Source: Acetobacter orleanensis (GTDB taxonomy: Bacteria > Pseudomonadota > Alphaproteobacteria > Acetobacterales > Acetobacteraceae). From it: a stretch of DNA of 60,074 nucleotides. The stretch covers positions 1 to 60,074 of the forward strand of contig NZ_LHZV01000051.1 in assembly GCF_001581005.1 (NCBI RefSeq). The letters run 5' to 3'. The notes below the pieces were generated by a model that was not told where the DNA came from, made no database searches, and was given only the letters and a program-made list of their open reading frames with translations. Each line of letters starts with the position of its first letter. The first letter of the stretch is position 1. Shown here piece after piece: positions 26,599-37,254 of this stretch. A program made the position numbers and the translations under genes.

Positions 26599-27633
26599 AT
26601 GACAGCTTCCCACCGCCCCACCCAGTCCAGCACCATGACAGCCGTCTGTTTTACAGAACCGGGCGGCCCGAATGTGTTGCAGTGTGAAACCCTGCCCATC
26701 CCGCAGCCGGGCCGGGGAGAAGTGCTGGTGCGTGTGCTGGCGGCAGGCGTCAACCGGCCAGACCTGATGCAGCGCGCAGGGCTTTACCCCCCACCGCCCG
26801 GTGCAAACCCGCGCCTTGGGCTGGAAATTGCCGGGGAAATCGTGGCCTGCGGCGCCCAGCAGGACGGCACCCTTATGCCTGACATTGGCAGCATGGTCTG
26901 CGCGCTGGCCAATGGTGGCGGCTATGCGGACTATTGTCTGGTGCCCGCCGGGCAATGCCTGCCCATCCCCAAAGGGTTTGACGCCGTGCAGGCCGCCGCC
27001 CTGCCGGAAACCTTTTTTACGGTCTGGTCCAACCTGTTCATGCCAACACCTCCTGCTGTGGGGCAACGGGTGTTAATCCACGGCGGCAGCAGCGGTATTG
27101 GCGTTACGGCCATCCAGTTGGTACGGGCCTTTGGCGCCGTTCCTTACGTTACAGTGGGCAGTGCGGAAAAATGCGCCCTGTGTGAAAAGCTCGGAGCCGT
27201 TGCCATCAATTACCGTGAGGAAGATTTTGCCGCGCGCCTGCGCGAATTGACGGATGGCGTGGGCGTTAACCTCATTCTGGATATGATCGGCGGCGCGTAT
27301 TTTGACCGCAATATCAAAAGTCTGGCGCAAGACGGTCGGCTGGTGATTATTGCCCTGCAAGGTGGGGCCAAGGCTGAACAGGCTGATCTGGCACGCATCA
27401 TGACACGCAGACTAATTGTGACTGGCAGCACCCTCCGTGGGCGGGACACCGCCGCCAAAGCCCGCATCGCGCAAGAACTGCACACGCAGGTCTGGCCCCT
27501 GCTGGCCAGTGGCACCATCAGCCCGCGTATTGATACAGTCCTGCCCTTCTCCAAAGCCGCCGAGGCCCACCAGATGATGGAAGACGGGAAACATCTGGGC
27601 CGCATCATTCTGGTGCCTGACGCGAAAGCCTGA
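26599..27633 (+). CDS. Zinc-type NAD(P)H:quinone oxidoreductase
   Basis: Medium-chain dehydrogenase/reductase of the QOR/PIG3 group that reduces quinones or enoyl compounds with NADPH. It has VLVRVLAAGVNRPDLMQRAGLYPPP near residues 37-61, ALPETFFTVWSNLF, the nucleotide-binding loop VLIHGGSSGIGVTAIQL (about 155-171) and a C-terminal KAAEAHQMME segment. The usual catalytic zinc ligands are missing, as is normal for QOR. The start at 26599 has GAGG seven bases upstream. ATGs at 26563 and 26635 are alternatives. Confidence 0.92.
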   Translation: MTASHRPTQSSTMTAVCFTEPGGPNVLQCETLPIPQPGRGEVLVRVLAAGVNRPDLMQRAGLYPPPPGANPRLGLEIAGEIVACGAQQDGTLMPDIGSMVCALANGGGYADYCLVPAGQCLPIPKGFDAVQAAALPETFFTVWSNLFMPTPPAVGQRVLIHGGSSGIGVTAIQLVRAFGAVPYVTVGSAEKCALCEKLGAVAINYREEDFAARLRELTDGVGVNLILDMIGGAYFDRNIKSLAQDGRLVIIALQGGAKAEQADLARIMTRRLIVTGSTLRGRDTAAKARIAQELHTQVWPLLASGTISPRIDTVLPFSKAAEAHQMMEDGKHLGRIILVPDAKA

Positions 27634-27760
27634 GTCCTCTACCGCCACGGCCTGCGCATGACGCACACATAGCGGCATGTCCGCACGGCACTCCCCTGCC
27701 GGGACTTTTTTCGCTACAAGGAGGGAACTCTTCCTCTCTTATTGAGAAAAGCTCCGTTTT

Positions 27761-28444
27761 ATGGCCCCATCCTCTTCCCTTGCGGACAGGCTTGCTGATG
27801 TCCGCGCCCGCATCACGACTGCCGCGCAGGATGCCGGGCGAGACCCTGCCTCTGTCACGCTGGTCGCAGTTTCCAAATTTCATCCGGCCAGCAGTGTGCA
27901 AGACGCCATTGGCGCAGGGCAGACGGTGTTTGGTGAAAATCGCGTGCAGGAAGCCGCCGCCAAATTCCCGCCCCTGCGGGCGCATAATCCAGCACTGCGC
28001 CTGCATCTGATAGGCGGCTTGCAAACCAACAAGGCGAAAGAGGCCTTACGCATAGCCGATGTGATTGAAAGCCTTGATCGCCCTGCTCTAGCCGATGCTC
28101 TGGCCCGCGCTGCCGATAGCGAAGGCCGGATGCCCAGCCTGCTGATTGAGGTGAACACCGGGGATGAACCACAGAAGTTTGGTATCCCGAAGGAAGAAGC
28201 AGACAGTTTTATCCGCACCTGCCGCCAACGGTTTGGGGCCAGCTTACAGGGGTTGATGTGCATACCCCCAGCAGAGCAGGACCCGACCCCGCATTTCCGG
28301 CTGCTGCGCGGCATGGCGCAGACGCACGGCCTGCCAGTGCTCTCCATGGGCATGTCAGCAGACTATCCGATTGCCATTACCGAGGGCGCAACGCTTGTGC
28401 GCGTCGGCACCGCCATTTTCGGCCCCCGGCCACCCACGGCCTGA
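27761..28444 (+). CDS. yggS: YggS/PLPBP family pyridoxal-phosphate homeostasis protein
   Basis: A 227-residue single-domain fold III PLP protein that buffers free pyridoxal phosphate and affects amino- and keto-acid balance. It has [12 protein letters not shown] (PLP lysine near residue 39), [13 protein letters not shown] (about 60-72), [15 protein letters not shown] (about 87-101; usually HFIGxLQxNK), and the C-terminal [23 protein letters not shown] with GTAIFG. The upstream signal is a weak GAGAAAAG. It is followed after 97 bases by kup. Confidence 0.93.
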   Translation: MAPSSSLADRLADVRARITTAAQDAGRDPASVTLVAVSKFHPASSVQDAIGAGQTVFGENRVQEAAAKFPPLRAHNPALRLHLIGGLQTNKAKEALRIADVIESLDRPALADALARAADSEGRMPSLLIEVNTGDEPQKFGIPKEEADSFIRTCRQRFGASLQGLMCIPPAEQDPTPHFRLLRGMAQTHGLPVLSMGMSADYPIAITEGATLVRVGTAIFGPRPPTA

Positions 28445-28541
28445 AGGGCCACCAGCCCGAAAACTTGCCAGCCCCCGGCCTCCGCCCTATGCAAACGCCG
28501 GGACCCATTTTCCCCACGAGCGACGTGGAGTCAGAACTGAC

Positions 28542-30539
28542 ATGACAGACCCAGCTATTACCCCCGGAACAGACCCGCAGTCTGGCACACCTCCCCACGC
28601 TGCGGCACACCCCGCTCCGGCTCCGGCTGAAAAGCCGCAGATTACGGAGTTTGACGCCGACCAGCCGCAACATGCCGCAGCCCCCGTGGGCTTTGCCGCC
28701 CTACTGGGTGTGCTGGGCGTTGTGTATGGGGATATCGGTACCAGCCCGCTTTACGCCTTCCGCTCAACAGTGGAAGTCATTTCCGGGCACCATAGCGTGG
28801 CACCGTGGGAGATTATGGGGGTTGCCAGTCTTATTTTCTGGACACTCCTTCTCATCGTCACGGTCAAATACGTCATTCTGATCATGCGGGCCGACCATAA
28901 TGGAGAGGGCGGCATTCTGGCCATTATGTCCCTCGCCCAGCGTATGGCCACCAGCCCCAAAACCCGATGGGCGCTGGGGCTGGTTGGCATTGTGGGGGCC
29001 TGTCTCTTCTTTGGGGACGGCATTATTACCCCGGCCATTTCCGTGCTTTCAGCCATCGAGGGCGTGGAAGTCAGCGTGCCTGCCGCGCATGATTTTGTGA
29101 TCCCCATCGCCATTCTGGTCATTATCAGCCTGTTCAGCGTGCAATGGATTGGCACCGGCAAGGTTGGGACCATTTTCGGGCCGGTTATGCTGCTGTGGTT
29201 CGGCACGATTGGGGCCTTGGGTGTTGTGCAGATCCTACACCATCCGGGTATTCTGATGGCGCTTTCCCCCACCTATGCGCTGGAATTTGTGTTCTATCAC
29301 GGCAAGCTTTCCTTCCTTGCCCTTGGGGCCGTGGTGCTGTGCGTTACGGGGGCTGAGGCGCTCTATGCCGATATGGGCCATTTTGGTCGCGCGCCTATCC
29401 GCTACGCATGGCTATTTTTCGTGCTGCCTATGCTGGTGCTAAACTATTTCGGGCAGGCCGCTCTGGTCATTGCGGACCCCAAAGCGCTGGTCAATCCGTT
29501 CTTCCTGATGTGCCCGCACTGGATGCAGGGGCCAATGGTGGTGCTCTCCACCTTTGCGACCGTTATTGCCAGTCAGGCCGGGATTTCCGGTGGGTTCTCC
29601 GTCTGTCGCCAGCTTATCCAGCTGGGCTATATGCCCCGCCTACGCATGACGCACACCAACGCGGAAGAAGAAGGCCAGATCTATCTGCCGGACTTCAACC
29701 GTTTTCTGGCTGTCGGGGCCGTACTGCTGGTGGTGGCTTTCCGCAGTTCTGACGCACTGGCCTCCGCTTACGGCATTGCGGTAACGGGCACGTTCATCTG
29801 CACTTCCATTCTGGCCATTGTCGTGTTCCGCAAGCATTTCAACTGGCCAGCTTGGCAGGTCGGCCTCGTCTTCGGCAGCTTCCTTGCGCTGGACGCCACC
29901 TTCTTTGCCGCCAACGCCTTGAAAATCCCGGATGGCGGCTGGGTGCCGGTAATGCTGGGCTGCGTGCTGACCCTGATGATGACCACATGGAAAAAAGGCC
30001 GCAGCCTGATTGTCAGCCGCCAGCGGCAGGACAGTCTGCCCATGGGCTCCTTCATCGCGCGCCTGCCGCAGTCCCGCATTATCCGTGTGCCGGGCATGGC
30101 CGTGTTCATGACGGGCACGCCGGATTTCGTGCCGCCATGCCTGCTGCATAACCTCCGTCATAACAAGATCCTGCATGATCACGTGCTGTTTGTTACCGTG
30201 CAGAACCTTGACCAGCCGGAAGCAGACCGCGGCCACCGCGTAGCCGTGGAAGAACTGGCGCCTAATATCTACCGCGTCATCCTGCGCTACGGCTTTATGG
30301 AAATGCCCAACATCCCCCGCGCACTGGAAGACCTGAAATCCAACGGCGTGGACTTTGACGCGCTTCAGGCGTCCTACTTTACCTCACGCGAACTCATCAC
30401 CCGCTCCTCCATGCCGCGCATTTCGCACTGGCGGATGTCTCTGTTCCTGTTCATGGCGCGTAACTCCACCTCCAGCATGGAGTTCTTCCGTATTCCGCCA
30501 GACCGCGTGGTACAGTTGGGCGTGAAGGTGGCCATCTGA
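28542..30539 (+). CDS. kup: Kup family potassium uptake protein
   Basis: Low-affinity potassium/proton symporter. The frame opens at 28371, but the conserved protein starts at the ATG at 28542 after a GGAG, giving 665 residues. After a polar N terminus the first helix holds [19 protein letters not shown] (about 51-69), the Kup signature. [11 protein letters not shown] follows (about 116-126), then ten or more further helices to about residue 485 and a soluble C-terminal domain with [22 protein letters not shown] features. Its TGA stop lies inside the likely CTG start of hemW (CTGA), so the two are probably translationally coupled. Confidence 0.95.
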   Translation: MTDPAITPGTDPQSGTPPHAAAHPAPAPAEKPQITEFDADQPQHAAAPVGFAALLGVLGVVYGDIGTSPLYAFRSTVEVISGHHSVAPWEIMGVASLIFWTLLLIVTVKYVILIMRADHNGEGGILAIMSLAQRMATSPKTRWALGLVGIVGACLFFGDGIITPAISVLSAIEGVEVSVPAAHDFVIPIAILVIISLFSVQWIGTGKVGTIFGPVMLLWFGTIGALGVVQILHHPGILMALSPTYALEFVFYHGKLSFLALGAVVLCVTGAEALYADMGHFGRAPIRYAWLFFVLPMLVLNYFGQAALVIADPKALVNPFFLMCPHWMQGPMVVLSTFATVIASQAGISGGFSVCRQLIQLGYMPRLRMTHTNAEEEGQIYLPDFNRFLAVGAVLLVVAFRSSDALASAYGIAVTGTFICTSILAIVVFRKHFNWPAWQVGLVFGSFLALDATFFAANALKIPDGGWVPVMLGCVLTLMMTTWKKGRSLIVSRQRQDSLPMGSFIARLPQSRIIRVPGMAVFMTGTPDFVPPCLLHNLRHNKILHDHVLFVTVQNLDQPEADRGHRVAVEELAPNIYRVILRYGFMEMPNIPRALEDLKSNGVDFDALQASYFTSRELITRSSMPRISHWRMSLFLFMARNSTSSMEFFRIPPDRVVQLGVKVAI

Positions 30540-31717
30540 CCGCCCTTCTGCCCACCGCCGCGGCCAAAGCCGAGCCGCTCGCGCTCTACATCCACTGGCC
30601 GTTTTGTCTGGCCAAATGCCCGTACTGTGACTTCAATTCACACGTACGGGAACGGATGCCCGAAGCCCGCTTTGCCAGCGCCCTGCGGACGGAACTGGCG
30701 CATGAAGCCGCAAAGCTGGGCCGCCGAAAACTCGGCTCCATTTTTTTTGGGGGCGGCACCCCCTCCCTCATGGCGCCAGAAAGCGTGGCCGCGCTGATTG
30801 CTGAGGCCACAACCCTTTTCGAGCCGCTGCCCAACCTTGAAATCACGTTGGAAGCCAACCCAACCAGCGTGGAAGCTGGCCGCCTGAGCGCCTTCCGACA
30901 GGCCGGGGTCAACCGTGTCTCACTCGGGCTTCAGGCAATGGATGATGCGTCTCTGCGTTTTCTGGGCCGGGAGCACTCGGCACAACAGGCGCTTGCGGCG
31001 TTGGAAATTGCTCGTAGCCTGTTCCCCCGCATTACATTTGACCTGATTTACGCTCGCCCCGGCCAGACTCTAGCCGACTGGCAAGCTGAACTGGATATGG
31101 CCCTCAGTCTGGTGGCGGACCATGTCTCGCTCTATCAGTTGACCATTGAACCGGGTACGAAGTTTGAAGCGCTCTATCGCACTGGAGCCTTCACCCTTCC
31201 GGATGAAGAGACCGCCGCCCGGCTGTATCAGGAAACCGCCGATGTGACCGCCCGCCACGGGCTGGCTGGATATGAAGTCTCCAATTACGCTCGCCCCGGC
31301 AGTGAAAGCCGCCATAATCTGACCTACTGGCGTTATGGCGATTACCTCGGCATTGGCCCCGGCGCACACGGCCGTATCACGCAAGGTGATGCGCTGTTTG
31401 CGACCCGCCGCCACCGCGCCCCGGAACCGTGGGCCGATCTGGTAGAGCGCACCGGCACCGGCCAGACCTCTCAGGACGCGCTGGACCCGACAGACCGTGC
31501 ACGGGAAATGCTGCTGATGGGCCTGCGCGTGACAGAAGGCATCAACACCAGCCGCTTTACCGCCCGCACCGGCCTGACTCTGCAAGACGCGCTGGACCCG
31601 GTCATTCTGGAAGCTGCCCTTGAGGAAGGTTATCTGGAGCAGACACCGGACACCCTGCGTGCCACAGCGGAAGGCCGCCTGCGGCTGGAAGCACTATTGA
31701 GCGCACTGGTTCTGTAA
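30536..31717 (+). CDS. hemW: Radical SAM heme chaperone HemW, apparent CTG start
   Basis: HemW-type radical SAM protein (formerly oxygen-independent coproporphyrinogen oxidase-like) that hands heme to respiratory enzymes. The iron-sulfur motif is [17 protein letters not shown], with Cys at 24, 28 and 31 if counting from the CTG at 30536. Downstream are FGGGTPSLM, ETGxN-type [19 protein letters not shown] and [18 protein letters not shown]. The first ATG in frame is at 30656, after the cluster cysteines, so it cannot give an active protein. No in-frame ATG, GTG or TTG lies between the preceding in-frame region and the motif. CTG overlapping the kup stop, after GAAGG, is the best start. Confidence 0.88.
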   Translation: MTALLPTAAAKAEPLALYIHWPFCLAKCPYCDFNSHVRERMPEARFASALRTELAHEAAKLGRRKLGSIFFGGGTPSLMAPESVAALIAEATTLFEPLPNLEITLEANPTSVEAGRLSAFRQAGVNRVSLGLQAMDDASLRFLGREHSAQQALAALEIARSLFPRITFDLIYARPGQTLADWQAELDMALSLVADHVSLYQLTIEPGTKFEALYRTGAFTLPDEETAARLYQETADVTARHGLAGYEVSNYARPGSESRHNLTYWRYGDYLGIGPGAHGRITQGDALFATRRHRAPEPWADLVERTGTGQTSQDALDPTDRAREMLLMGLRVTEGINTSRFTARTGLTLQDALDPVILEAALEEGYLEQTPDTLRATAEGRLRLEALLSALVL

Positions 31718-31903
31718 GGTCCGCTCCCGTTTTTGACACAATCCTTCATGAATTATGATGAGTTGCGACAGAATCAGCGTCCAGAGAAGCAAGAAAAATA
31801 AATCGTATAGACACGCATAGCGATCCTTAATGACCGCACCTGCTATCAACACAAGACTTAAGGGGAGAAGAAATAGGGAAAATTTCCATCTGTTTTTTAT
31901 CAT
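31694..31903 (-). CDS. Small hypothetical membrane protein (69 aa)
   Basis: Two hydrophobic helices are visible: about residues 8-24 (FSLFLLPLSLVLIAGAV) and about 33-51 (LYDLFFLLLWTLILSQLII), with basic ends. It is antisense to hemW at its 3' end by 24 bases. The gene region is clearly AT-richer than its neighbours. The ribosome site is weak. No family is recognised. It is plausible as a two-helix membrane peptide but could be a chance frame. Confidence 0.4.
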   Translation of the reverse strand: MIKNRWKFSLFLLPLSLVLIAGAVIKDRYACLYDLFFLLLWTLILSQLIIIHEGLCQKRERTLQNQCAQ

Positions 31904-32143
31904 GATCTAAAATCCACTTCGTTTATTTCTATTATGCAATATTCCGTGCGTTTTGAAACTCAAAAATCACCGCACCACACATCCTGCTCTGCATCAAACA
32001 CACAGAGAGAAACGATTTACCCGTCTTTCCACCCATGGCTCGGATGAAATTTTTACACGCCATATTTCCTTATGGTCCGGTTTAACGATACGCTTACAGT
32101 CCATTACCCAACCGGGTGTTCTTCTTAACCAACCGAGGCTGTC

Positions 32144-33256
32144 ATGCGTCCGCGCTCCCTTCCCCATCGCCCCTTCCTGCGACTGACCTCCGCTCTCGCC
32201 GCAACGCTGGCCGTGCTGTGCGCGACCCCTCATGCCCGCGCGGATGAAAAGACTGACGCCCCGGAACTGGTCATTGAAGATAACGATTTTCTCGGACCGG
32301 GCGGGTCAGATATCCAGTCCACCATCCCTCTTCTCGCCAACCCGCACATCAAGGTCCTTGGTTTTACGGTTTGCGCTGGGGATGACTGGGAAAATGCGGA
32401 ATCCGCGCATCTGCGCCGTTTTCTTGAAATTACCCATCATGAAGATATCCCAGTCGCGGATGGCGCAGTCTATCCGCTGATCAACACGGTGGAACTCATG
32501 CGCCTGCGGGAGCAGCAATATGGAACCATTCCATGGAAAGGCGCATGGGGCGGCACCGGATCCATGGCCAAAGTACCGTCCATCCAGCCGCCTTTACCGA
32601 CATTGGCTGAAGGTGCTCCCAAAACACCCGCGATTGCCGAACCTGCCGCCCTGTTCCTGATCCGCATGGTGCATGCCCACCCGCATCAGGTTACCATTTT
32701 TGCGGCGGGCCCCATGACCAATCTGGCACTGGCCATCCGTCTGGACCCAACCTTTGCCGCCACCGCCAAACAACTGGTTTTCATGGGCGGGCTGATTGAC
32801 ATCAGCATGATGTCTCTCACAGGCAGCGCAAACTTCGCGTCTGACTTCAACATGATTTTTGACCCGGAAGCCGCCCATATCACGCTGACAGCCGCATGGC
32901 CCTCCATCACGGTGGTCGGCAACGTCTCTAATGATATTATGATGACAAGACCCTACATGGCCCTCATTGCCAGCAAGATCACTCCTGTCACCCGCTATAT
33001 GAACCGCAACTTCGCACCACTCCCCCTGTGGGATGAAATGGCCGCCGCAATCGCGGCTGATCCGTCACTCGTGAAACAGTCCGTCAAAGCCTACATGGAT
33101 GTGGAAATCGCCAAAGGCTACAGCTACGGCCACGCGCATGTCTGGCCGAAGACTCTGGCTCCGGTCGCCATGGGTGTACGGGAAGTGACACTCGTGCAGA
33201 AAATTGATGCCGAGAAATTTCAGGAAAATTTCGTGAAGCAGGCGCAGAGTCTGTAA
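32144..33256 (+). CDS. Exported nucleoside hydrolase (IUNH family)
   Basis: Hydrolyses the N-glycosidic bond of nucleosides. The 370-residue protein has a signal peptide (basic RPRSLPHRPFLR, hydrophobic core, then PHARA near residue 32-36), so it acts in the periplasm. The calcium-binding N-terminal motif, normally DxDxxxDD, is seen as DNDFLGPGGSD (about 45-55). The later IUNH segments are FAAGPMTNLALAIRLDP (about 185-201) and VFMGGLID (about 209-216). GAGG precedes the ATG. It stands alone with about 427 bases upstream. It probably salvages external nucleosides. Confidence 0.88.
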   Translation: MRPRSLPHRPFLRLTSALAATLAVLCATPHARADEKTDAPELVIEDNDFLGPGGSDIQSTIPLLANPHIKVLGFTVCAGDDWENAESAHLRRFLEITHHEDIPVADGAVYPLINTVELMRLREQQYGTIPWKGAWGGTGSMAKVPSIQPPLPTLAEGAPKTPAIAEPAALFLIRMVHAHPHQVTIFAAGPMTNLALAIRLDPTFAATAKQLVFMGGLIDISMMSLTGSANFASDFNMIFDPEAAHITLTAAWPSITVVGNVSNDIMMTRPYMALIASKITPVTRYMNRNFAPLPLWDEMAAAIAADPSLVKQSVKAYMDVEIAKGYSYGHAHVWPKTLAPVAMGVREVTLVQKIDAEKFQENFVKQAQSL

Positions 33257-33424
33257 GCCTTTTTTTCCTCCTTCGTCTGGCAGATGTCGCAACACCCGAC
33301 ACTCTGCCAGATACCCCGGTAAAACACACAAGCTTGCGTAAGAGAGGCCCAGCCCGGCCGCTGGCTCACGCAGACTTATCAGCCGGATTTTCAAAATCCA
33401 CGCAATTTGCTGTAGGCTGGCAGC

Positions 33425-33853
33425 ATGCTCAACCTCATCAAACTGGTTGTCGGTGTCAGTTCGGTTGAAGAACTGGCGGAACGGCAGAAAGACCCGCACA
33501 ACACCCGACAACACCCGCAGCACAGTGCGCGGCTGCCGGTGGTGCATACCCGCACCTTTCCCCGCCAGAGTGAGGAAATCCTGCATAGCGGTTCACTCTA
33601 TCGGGTGATCAGCGGTCTGATCCAATGTCGCCAGCAGGTGCTGGACCTGCAAACCGAAACACGGGCAGACGGCACACAGGGCACGCTCATTCTGCTCTCC
33701 CCGGAGATCATCCGGGTTGAACCCCGCGCCATGCGCCCGTTTCAGGGCTGGCGCTATCTGAAACCAGCCGACGCCCCACCAGACCTGTCGGGCACGCGGC
33801 ACACCAACCTGCCGCCCCATTTACAAAAAGAGCTTATGCTGCTGGGTCTTTAA
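33425..33853 (+). CDS. DUF1489 family protein
   Basis: Conserved alphaproteobacterial protein of 142 residues with unknown function. The family pattern is easy to see: an N-terminal LIKLVVGVSSVEEL, a central HTRTFPRQSEEIL-GSLYRVISGLIQCRQQVLDL stretch (about residues 41-76), LLSPEIIRVEPR, then RPFQGWRYLKPADAPPDL (about 103-120) and an LPPHLQKEL ending. There is no signal peptide or membrane helix. It ends at a bidirectional terminator shared with the TonB receptor gene. Confidence 0.87.
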   Translation: MLNLIKLVVGVSSVEELAERQKDPHNTRQHPQHSARLPVVHTRTFPRQSEEILHSGSLYRVISGLIQCRQQVLDLQTETRADGTQGTLILLSPEIIRVEPRAMRPFQGWRYLKPADAPPDLSGTRHTNLPPHLQKELMLLGL

Positions 33854-33865
33854 AAAAGACATAAA

Positions 33866-33891
33866 AAAACCCCTTCTCTCGAAGGGGTTTT
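33866..33891. terminator. Bidirectional Rho-independent terminator
   Basis: AAAACCCCTTC (33866-33876) pairs perfectly with GAAGGGGTTTT (33881-33891) around TCTC, with A-rich left and T-rich right flanks. It serves the convergent DUF1489 and TonB receptor genes. Confidence 0.92.
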
Positions 33892-33913
33892 CTCATTCCG
33901 TAGACTAGAAAAT

Positions 33914-36889
33914 TTAGAAGTTCATGCCTGCCTGAAGCAGGAAGGACCGCCCAGCATACCAACCACCATAAGTGGAATCGTTACTGTTGCTTGACGTATT
34001 AACCAGGAACGGCGGCTGCTTGTCTGCCAGATTCTGGATTTCAAACTGGAAGTTCCAGCGCTTCAGGTTGTAGTTGAACGTCAGATCCTGCAGTACCATG
34101 GACGCGTTCTTAACACGGCCATAGCCATCAGCTTTATAGATGGTGTTGGTGCCATCGTTCCAATGCATCCCACTCATATACTGCATCATGTAGGTCACAC
34201 TGAAATTGTTGTGGTGCCAGCTAAGAGATGCATAGTCACGCACAGTCGGGTTAGACGTCCCCTGAGCCTGATACGTGATGGACCCCAGAAAGTTGTAGTG
34301 CGGGCCACCGGGAACAAACTGCTGCTTGAAGCTGACCAGACGCTGGAAATTATTTTCTACCATAAACCAGTCCGCATCCGTCACACGGAACCGGTAGCTG
34401 AGGTCCCAATCCACACCGCTGGTGGTCAGAGCGCCAAGGTTTGCGTTCAGTGCGGAAACGGTATTGATCTGACCATTGCTGAGACGATTGACATTCTGAC
34501 ACATCGTGGGGCTGGAGCCCGTATAGCAACCATCAAGCACATACTGTGTGGACAACGCACTGATGGTGTCAGACACACGATAATGCCAGAAAGAAGTACT
34601 GGTGCTCAGGCCCGGAATCCAGTGTGGCGTAAAAGTCGCCCCAAAGGTGTACGTTCGACCGATTTCAGGGCGCAGCTTGGAGTTACCACCATTCAGAGAC
34701 GGCACCTGCCCGGAGCCAGACTGCTGGAACGTATTCGGATTAATGCCCTGTTTCATGCAGTTCGCCATCACAGCAGCCTGACGACCGCCGTAGCTGGTGA
34801 TCTGCGTCATATCACACGGGTCATTCGCGCCGTTATAGCTCATGAGCGTGCCACCATACAGTTCGGACACGCTTGGCTGACGGAAGGACGTGCCCAGTGT
34901 GCCACGGAACGCAACATCCCGCACGGGCGCCCAATTGATTCCAGCTTTCCAGTTATAGGTCGTGCCGAAGGTATTGTAGCTGGAAAAACGTCCCTGCCCA
35001 TCGATAGACAGATTTTTGGCGAAGGGAACATTGTGCAGCAGTGTCAGGTTACCTTCTAGGTAAGCTTCTGACACGTTGAAGCCGCCGCCCGTCGGCAGCA
35101 CGGTATTCGTCAGTGACCCACCCTGCGCAATGAGCGGATCAGGGTGATAGCTCATCTGCTCACCACGATGTTCCATACCCAGAGCGATACCGAGGTCGCC
35201 ACCACCTTTGTAGGGCATGTGTACAACGTGATCATTGTGGATACGCGCATTGAAGTCACGCAGGGTATATTGGGAATGATCGTGCTCGGTATAGTTGGCG
35301 TACTGTGCAGCTTCGGGTGAAAGACGGCTTAACATGCTGGACTGTACGCACCCGGCATATCCAAGGCAGGAATTCGGGTTGTACATCATGTCAGAGCCTG
35401 AATCGCCCGGTGTTACCGCGTCCAACCCCCACTCACGCAGCAATTTGCCATAATCGCCAACACCAGATGTCTGGAAAGTAGACATGGTAGAACCATACGT
35501 GAAAGATGCATCATACATCCAGCCCGCTATGATTTCACCACTTGCGCCAACTTTAGCCGTCAGACTGTCAACGGCTGTTTCGCTTTTACGGTTCCCAAAC
35601 TCTCCCATACGGCGATACATCTGGAGTTCTTCTCCAGAAATATTGCCGGGATAATCCTCTGGCAGCATGATCGCATTGGGCAGAGTGGACGGGGCCACAC
35701 TTCCTGTTGCAGGGATGGGCGCCATCTGAGTCCATGACGTTTTGTGGCTGTACATCACGTTGGAATACAGCGTAAAATGCTTGCTGAAGTCATAATGGGC
35801 ATCGCCCATCAGGCTCGCATTCTGCGTATTATTCAGCAGAGAGGTATCGTTGTTATAATTATACCGGCTAGATTTGCTATATGGAACCAGCCCCCCGGCA
35901 TTGTTGCTGTTATAAACCGGATTCCCTGTACTAGGATCAAAAAATGTCCCACTGGTCGAAATAATCGAGCCGAAGCTAGGATGTAGAGAATCATTCGCCT
36001 GCGGATTACGGGACCATGCACGATTCTTCATCATCACGCCACCAACGGTGTTGTACTGCCCCATGAGCGTGATGTTGCCGCGATCATGGTCAAAGTTCCA
36101 GCCTTTATAAGCGGAAATCAGACCCGTCTTGTTATCGCCACGCTGGCTGATATCACCGCGCATAGTCACTGCGCCGGCGTTGATATCATGGCGCATCTTG
36201 ATGTTGATCACACCTGAGACAGCGTCAGCGCCGTACAGTTCCGAACCACCATCTTTCAGAATTTCGATAGACTGAATGGCCATCACGGGGATGGTGTTCA
36301 TGTCCACGCAGGACCCGCCGCTCATCCCGGTCTGGGTCACACGTTTCCCGTCAATCAGCACAAGAACACGGCTGCTGCCAAGGTTCCGCAAATCCACACA
36401 ACCGACACCGGCACCACCGTTTGTATCCGCGTTCCCAGTGCCGCCAGAACCAATGGACGGCATACGCTGCAGGAAATCCCCTACGTTGGTCACGCCTGTC
36501 TGCTGGATTTCCTTAGAGGTAATGATCTGCACAGGGTTCGGGCTGGTGTTACGGCCCTGACGCAGAAAAGAGCCGGTAACTTCCACAGTTTCCGTGCCAC
36601 CAGCGGCAGTCCCGAGGTTCCGAGCCTGTTGAATGGTTCTGGTTGAAGACGCAACCGGAGCAGCAACACGCGTGCTCACTGTCCGCGGGGCACCTTTCTG
36701 CACACCAGACGTCCGGGCATTCACCTTATGCGCAGCCACCTTTTTATGGGATGCCGCATGAACGTGGGAAGAAGACGTGGTCGTGGCAGCCTGCGCCAGA
36801 ACAGGCGCGACTGCTGCAAAAACCGGCAACGCATACAGCAGGGAGAAAGAGAGCGGCAGGCGCTTCTTTCTACGATCGGGGTGGGACAT
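33914..36889 (-). CDS. TonB-dependent outer-membrane receptor
   Basis: A 991-residue outer-membrane transporter. It has a signal peptide (basic RRKKR, core to about residue 34, AQA), then an odd Ser/His/Ala/Lys-rich spacer (about 35-95). The plug starts at ETVEVTGSFLRQG with PVQIITSKEIQQTGV, RVLVLIDGKRV and a GADAVSGVINIKM end (about 220-232). A 22-strand-type barrel rich in Asn, Tyr and Gly follows and ends in the expected aromatic residue (GMNF). AGGAAG lies six bases upstream of the ATG. It resembles catecholate or carbohydrate receptors of the oar/FyuA group, but the ligand cannot be told. It is divergent from the M3 peptidase gene. Confidence 0.93.
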   Translation of the reverse strand: MSHPDRRKKRLPLSFSLLYALPVFAAVAPVLAQAATTTSSSHVHAASHKKVAAHKVNARTSGVQKGAPRTVSTRVAAPVASSTRTIQQARNLGTAAGGTETVEVTGSFLRQGRNTSPNPVQIITSKEIQQTGVTNVGDFLQRMPSIGSGGTGNADTNGGAGVGCVDLRNLGSSRVLVLIDGKRVTQTGMSGGSCVDMNTIPVMAIQSIEILKDGGSELYGADAVSGVINIKMRHDINAGAVTMRGDISQRGDNKTGLISAYKGWNFDHDRGNITLMGQYNTVGGVMMKNRAWSRNPQANDSLHPSFGSIISTSGTFFDPSTGNPVYNSNNAGGLVPYSKSSRYNYNNDTSLLNNTQNASLMGDAHYDFSKHFTLYSNVMYSHKTSWTQMAPIPATGSVAPSTLPNAIMLPEDYPGNISGEELQMYRRMGEFGNRKSETAVDSLTAKVGASGEIIAGWMYDASFTYGSTMSTFQTSGVGDYGKLLREWGLDAVTPGDSGSDMMYNPNSCLGYAGCVQSSMLSRLSPEAAQYANYTEHDHSQYTLRDFNARIHNDHVVHMPYKGGGDLGIALGMEHRGEQMSYHPDPLIAQGGSLTNTVLPTGGGFNVSEAYLEGNLTLLHNVPFAKNLSIDGQGRFSSYNTFGTTYNWKAGINWAPVRDVAFRGTLGTSFRQPSVSELYGGTLMSYNGANDPCDMTQITSYGGRQAAVMANCMKQGINPNTFQQSGSGQVPSLNGGNSKLRPEIGRTYTFGATFTPHWIPGLSTSTSFWHYRVSDTISALSTQYVLDGCYTGSSPTMCQNVNRLSNGQINTVSALNANLGALTTSGVDWDLSYRFRVTDADWFMVENNFQRLVSFKQQFVPGGPHYNFLGSITYQAQGTSNPTVRDYASLSWHHNNFSVTYMMQYMSGMHWNDGTNTIYKADGYGRVKNASMVLQDLTFNYNLKRWNFQFEIQNLADKQPPFLVNTSSNSNDSTYGGWYAGRSFLLQAGMNF

Positions 36890-37254
36890 CAGAGACTTCC
36901 TGCGAAAGTGTTACATTTAAAAGTCATTAGTATTTCCGAATTAAGAAACCCCCCGGCACCTGTCACGCTAAAATTTCGATATAAAAACCTTTTATCGGAA
37001 TATGCGGCATTTAAAACACACTCCAACCGTAATGATGTCATTTTCTTTCCCAAAAAAGCCAAAAAAAGTACTAAATTTTATTTTGATTCAATATTTTCTT
37101 TCTGGAAAGAAAAGTCGTTTTGAACCCATTCCTTATGTGACCCAAATACCACAGAGCTTTCTTGACTCGCCACTCTTCCGCCCCCTAACCGTGGAGACCC
37201 TACCCCGGCGTAACGGGACTCCTGCTGCTCCGGGGCCTTTGAGGAGAGTTCTGT
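36890..37254. other. AT-rich divergent promoter region (TonB receptor / M3 peptidase)
   Basis: This 365-base gap is strikingly AT-rich between about 36,940 and 37,130 compared with its surroundings. It contains a TTTTCTTT/AAAGAAAA inverted repeat near 37,095-37,115. It must hold both promoters. I could not assign unambiguous -35/-10 boxes or a known operator such as a Fur box. Confidence 0.55.

Noticed and set aside
28371..28541. N-terminal extension of kup
   Set aside because: The extra residues overlap the end of yggS in another frame and are Pro/Arg-rich; the normal Kup start follows at 28542 after GGAG.
34163..35059. 298-codon open frame on the + strand
   Set aside because: Antisense to the TonB receptor gene, whose motifs are clear.
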